A stretch of DNA of 64,000 nucleotides, taken from positions 1,178,001-1,242,000 of the forward strand of contig PZJY01000010.1 of assembly GCA_031472005.1 (NCBI GenBank), written 5' to 3'. This document shows positions 60,901-64,000 of this stretch, one piece after another. Every line of letters starts with the position of its first letter. Position 1 is the first letter of the stretch. The notes beneath the pieces are model-generated. The model saw only the letters and a list, made by a program, of their open reading frames with translations. It was not told the origin of the DNA and did no database searches. A program made the translations under genes and the position numbers. The DNA is from Tetracladium setigerum (taxonomy: Eukaryota > Ascomycota > Leotiomycetes > Helotiales).

Positions 60901-62947
60901 TGCTCTGCATAACGATTAATATCGACTTCCTTGCGCATATATTGCTTCCCATTCCCAATTTCTCATGTTTGCAGGGCAAAGCTAACAAAGTCGGACATCC
61001 AGAAGAAACGTTCAACTTCAAAAACGCCAACCTGCTCAAAGTCCACACTACTTGAACCCACTCTTCGTATTGAAGTATTGAAGTATCTTTTCTTCAAAAC
61101 CCCCTGGTCCCATGTCCAATGCCCTTCGATGGCCATCTTGTCCGAGCCGCACTTTAAATCCCCGCCCGTCAAAGACTGGGACGGGGTCTGCAGCTACCCG
61201 TTGGCCGTGCTGGCCGTTCTGGCCGTCATCGTTTTCTTACTCCGTAGGCCTCTTTGGTACGGAGCATCTCTGATTGCTCAATAATCACCGCCTTTCCCGG
61301 GGCAATCTCCCTCTTCTCAAAGCGTACGGTCTACGGAAAGCACAGCACCAGCAACTCCAGGGCGCCCCCACCACAACAACGCTTTGGTGGAACTACAAAT
61401 CCTTTCTTAACAAAGGTCAGCTCTTCAGTACCCCCAAAATATACTTTACAACTACCGCATCCACATCATCAAAATCCACGTTATCCTGACTCGGGCTTTG
61501 CGTTGTGCCGTTCGATGATCGCCGTTTAAACTTTCCAAGAGAAAAAGATGGCACGAAGCTGAAGCTGAACGGTTTGCCCCATTCATTTCGTTAGTGGCAT
61601 ATCTGCAAGCATGAGTTCATGCGCGCATTTTGCATGGCACACCGTTCTCTAGATGTGCCGCTTCTTGAACGACCCCTTTATTTAAACATCTGGATGGTTG
61701 TACAACCATAAACGGCAGAACGGGAAGTTTCTGCTCTGTGTTACTTTCTTGGATATTGAAGTTTCTTCTCCAGCCTAGCTTGACCCAAAATTCGAGAAGG
61801 GCTGGTGCTCTTGACCAGGAAGCGAAACAGCATGAATTATTATTGCGCTGCTCTTTCAAAAGATTGTGAACCTCTTTCACTTTGACATTTAGTTGGGGAA
61901 ACTTTTCAAAGGAGGGCACAGGCCAAACTTCGCATCTTCTTCCATGGTGCACGAAGTATTCTTACTGCGAAAGGGAAGCAGCAATAGAATTTTGAAGTGC
62001 AAATCTTCTCTACCATGGAAAGTGTTCAAGCGAGTTATTCTTTTGAAGCTGGGGTTCAAGAATCAACTGCAAACACATTTCATGTGTCCTTCAGATGTTT
62101 TCCTCTCCATCCCCATCCCAAATCCAAACATTAATGGCCAACAATAAAACACAATCATCGATCAGCCAAGGCTCTTCACGTACAAGCGTGTGCACATGCG
62201 AGAAAGATATAGCCCAAAGCTACTGATCAATGAGTAGGAGCGAAGTGTTACCGAGGAACTTGGAATGCCGATGACTAAAGTCCTACCATGGTGGGGCAAG
62301 AATGACAAAGTGAAAACGAAATCTTCGACGACGACAAGAGCAAGCGGGCCCTACTCAGAATCTCATATCGATCGAAAAGATCTGGGCGAATAGAGATATG
62401 CTTTCGACATGATTCAATATCCCATACTTGAACGCCCCACCCAAAAGAAGAACACTGTCTGCCATCAAAACCTCTTGGGCAGCGACTAAACACTCCGCGG
62501 ACATTCGTTGTTGTCACAGCCTCAGTCAACAGGTGGATAATAGATCGCAATTACCACCTAACCGTTCCAGAATGAAAGAACGGAGCTGATCGCCTGAGAA
62601 ACTACAACAAAAAAAATCAAGATTTCAACTATAAAGTCAACGCTTTGGTGGAGTTAAGGATATTTTGGTGGTAAAGGGCTTCACTGCTAACCAAACGTGT
62701 TCAGTGGAAGTGATGGAGTAAATGAATTGGTGTCTAAAATCAAATACAGCAAAACCAAGGGAACTCTGATTTCGACATATTCCTCTCTCTCTCTCTCTCT
62801 CTACCATAAAATAACAAGGGCAACCACGACTGACCAGGCATGTAGAATTACAAAATTCGATACATGCTAAAGCAAGTCTCCGCTTGAACTTCTCAGCCTA
62901 CTTTGCTTCTTCCCTCCATGTCAGATTTTGACAGAGGAGTCATCATA
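57976..62947. other. 5-kb gene-free interval beside the PKS remnant
   Basis: No supported protein gene, RNA or transposon. Only short frames without family features. It contains scattered AGGTAC/TACGGAG words and a CT microsatellite at 62781-62802. It may hold decayed material, but nothing is recognisable by eye. Confidence 0.4.
62781..62802. repeat. (CT)n microsatellite
   Basis: About 11 CT units, 150 bp beyond the end of the PKS remnant. Confidence 0.85.
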
Positions 62948-64000
62948 CTACCTAAGAAGAGGTTTGATCTTCTTCCGAAATATTTTAGTCTTTTCTGACA
63001 TTGGGAACGAAACTCGCTGAAATCTTCGCAGTACAGTGTTGGCAAGATTGCTAATTGATGCTTCGCTCTGAATTTGCAAAATTGAAATTTCGACCTCCAA
63101 CTCTTTGGTTAACCAAGTCCGAAGATCCACCGCGACCAAACTATGCAGCACCCAGCTCTGTCAACCTTGAATCGGAAGTCACAGTGATATCCTCCGTAAG
63201 ATGAAGCTTTTGAGCAATCTTTGCACTAAGGGCGATCAAGACTATTTTTGCTGCGTCGCTCACGGCTGTTGCTGATTCCAGTTGCACCTTGACTGGCATG
63301 GTTGTGCTCGTCGATTGTGATGAGGTGGAATGCCATCGATAGTTAACAAGTGGCCATGTTTCTGGATTACTATACCAGATGATGTCGGGCAACTCGTCGG
63401 GATCATGCTTATTGAATCCAGAAATCACTTCTGGGTTGCGACCAGGGAGCGGACTACCGCACAGAGTCGCTTCGGCAAATGTTTCGTGCAGATCTTTCTC
63501 GGAGACAATGTGACTTCCAACGAGCCTCATCATGAGCTTCGACAAGTCGGCTCCTATTCTCGTCATTTCACCAATCCATTGTGACTCCACCTTCGGATTT
63601 CGACTAGCTAGAACAACATTTCGCGCTCCTCGGGTGATCATCCATTGGCAAACAGATTGTCCGGGATCGCCAGACATGCCGACCAGGAGATAAGTTTTGT
63701 TTGCAGGCAGTGTGACTTGTGAAATCGCAGAAGTAACCCGGACAGGGAGCTCCTGTGTTTGGCTCCACCTCAGAATCTGGAGTTCATGCTTGTTTACTCC
63801 TTGGCCGGGAAGTTGGTCGATAGCTAGTATTTCGGTGCTATCAGAAGACTCGAGGTCTTTTGTGATCAGTTCGTCCGCCACTGCACGTATAGAACTGATG
63901 ACAGCATCAAGTGCAATACGTTTTGACAGCAAGGGCGAAAGCTTGCAGAGGGTATCTGTATCTTCTCGTACAACATCTCTTGACAAAAGTTGCTCGATTC
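62948..64000 (-). pseudogene. highly reducing polyketide synthase remnant, KR-ACP end, cut by window edge
   Basis: Minus strand, open to the right edge. The ketoreductase start is visible (KTYLLVGMSGDPGQSVCQWM, GARNVVLASRNPKVESQW), normally read GLTGDLGQS in active enzymes. Shortly after, the protein jumps to a KR C-terminal reading (VSEKDLHETFAEATLCG, DIIWYSNP). About 130 residues, including the expected catalytic Ser-Tyr-Lys region, are absent in frame. The ACP follows (LHLTEDITVTSDSRLTELG) and stops at 63141-63143. The rest of the ACP (SLVAVDLRTWLTKELEVEISILQI) continues in another frame to 62948, shifted by one extra base at the phosphopantetheine serine motif. This is the only insertion-type break seen in the window, and together with the deletion it indicates a decayed gene. 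Confidence 0.85.

Noticed and set aside
15999..62802. Microsatellites as possible CRISPR or regulatory arrays
   Set aside because: They are simple dinucleotide tracts without spacers, and the organism is a fungus.

Overview
The window is nuclear DNA of a filamentous ascomycete (Pezizomycotina). The evidence is short GT-AG introns of about 41-100 bp in almost every gene, a class VI chitin synthase, a Zn2Cys6 regulator with a fungal-specific C-terminal domain, a HET/NB-ARC/TPR NLR-type gene, part of a highly reducing polyketide synthase, and an isolated 5S rRNA gene. Protein wording and 5S sequence fit the Leotiomycetes best, but that placement is inference.

Layout. 0.4-11.6 kb: a WD40-like DUF2415 protein (+), mitochondrial L-2-hydroxyglutarate dehydrogenase (+), FYV7-type rRNA-processing factor (-), Atos/FAM214-family protein (+), SRP68 (+). 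13.9-23.9 kb: delta-9 fatty acid desaturase with cytochrome b5 tail (-), Hsp88/Sse1-type Hsp110 chaperone (-), class VI chitin synthase (-). 23.9-28.4 kb is a gene-poor interval with a TA-flanked MITE-like element. 28.4-31.8 kb: HET-NB-ARC-TPR gene (-) with six nearly identical TPR units. 33.2-42.2 kb: UPF2 (-) and nitrate reductase (+). 42.9-47.7 kb: a hotdog thioesterase (-) and condensin SMC2 (+) from one short divergent promoter. 48.3 kb: 5S rRNA (-). 49.0-58.0 kb: D-amino-acid oxidase (+), Cue1-like ER protein (-), CCR4-NOT subunit NOT2 (-), Zn2Cys6 regulator (-). 58.0-62.9 kb is gene-free, and a decayed polyketide synthase (-) runs off the right edge.

Most genes are unlinked housekeeping functions (mRNA decay and deadenylation, ER targeting and ER ubiquitination, chromosome condensation, cell wall, lipid and nitrogen metabolism). 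I see no coherent cluster. The accessory content is the NLR, the MITE and the PKS remnant.

The strongest window-wide signal is a fault pattern. Eight of the protein genes contain apparent frameshifts lying in runs of C or G. All but one look like loss of a single base; one in UPF2 looks like two. Adding the missing bases makes total CDS lengths divisible by three and restores family motifs (nitrate reductase needs four). This looks like systematic C/G-run under-calling in the assembly rather than biology, so none of these genes should be called a pseudogene on that basis. The PKS differs: it has an in-frame deletion through its ketoreductase and an extra base at its ACP serine motif, which looks like real decay.

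I did not find a convincing new multi-gene system. The best biological leads are the NLR repeat array, the MITE, a dispersed palindrome, a step-type heat-shock element, and the PKS remnant.
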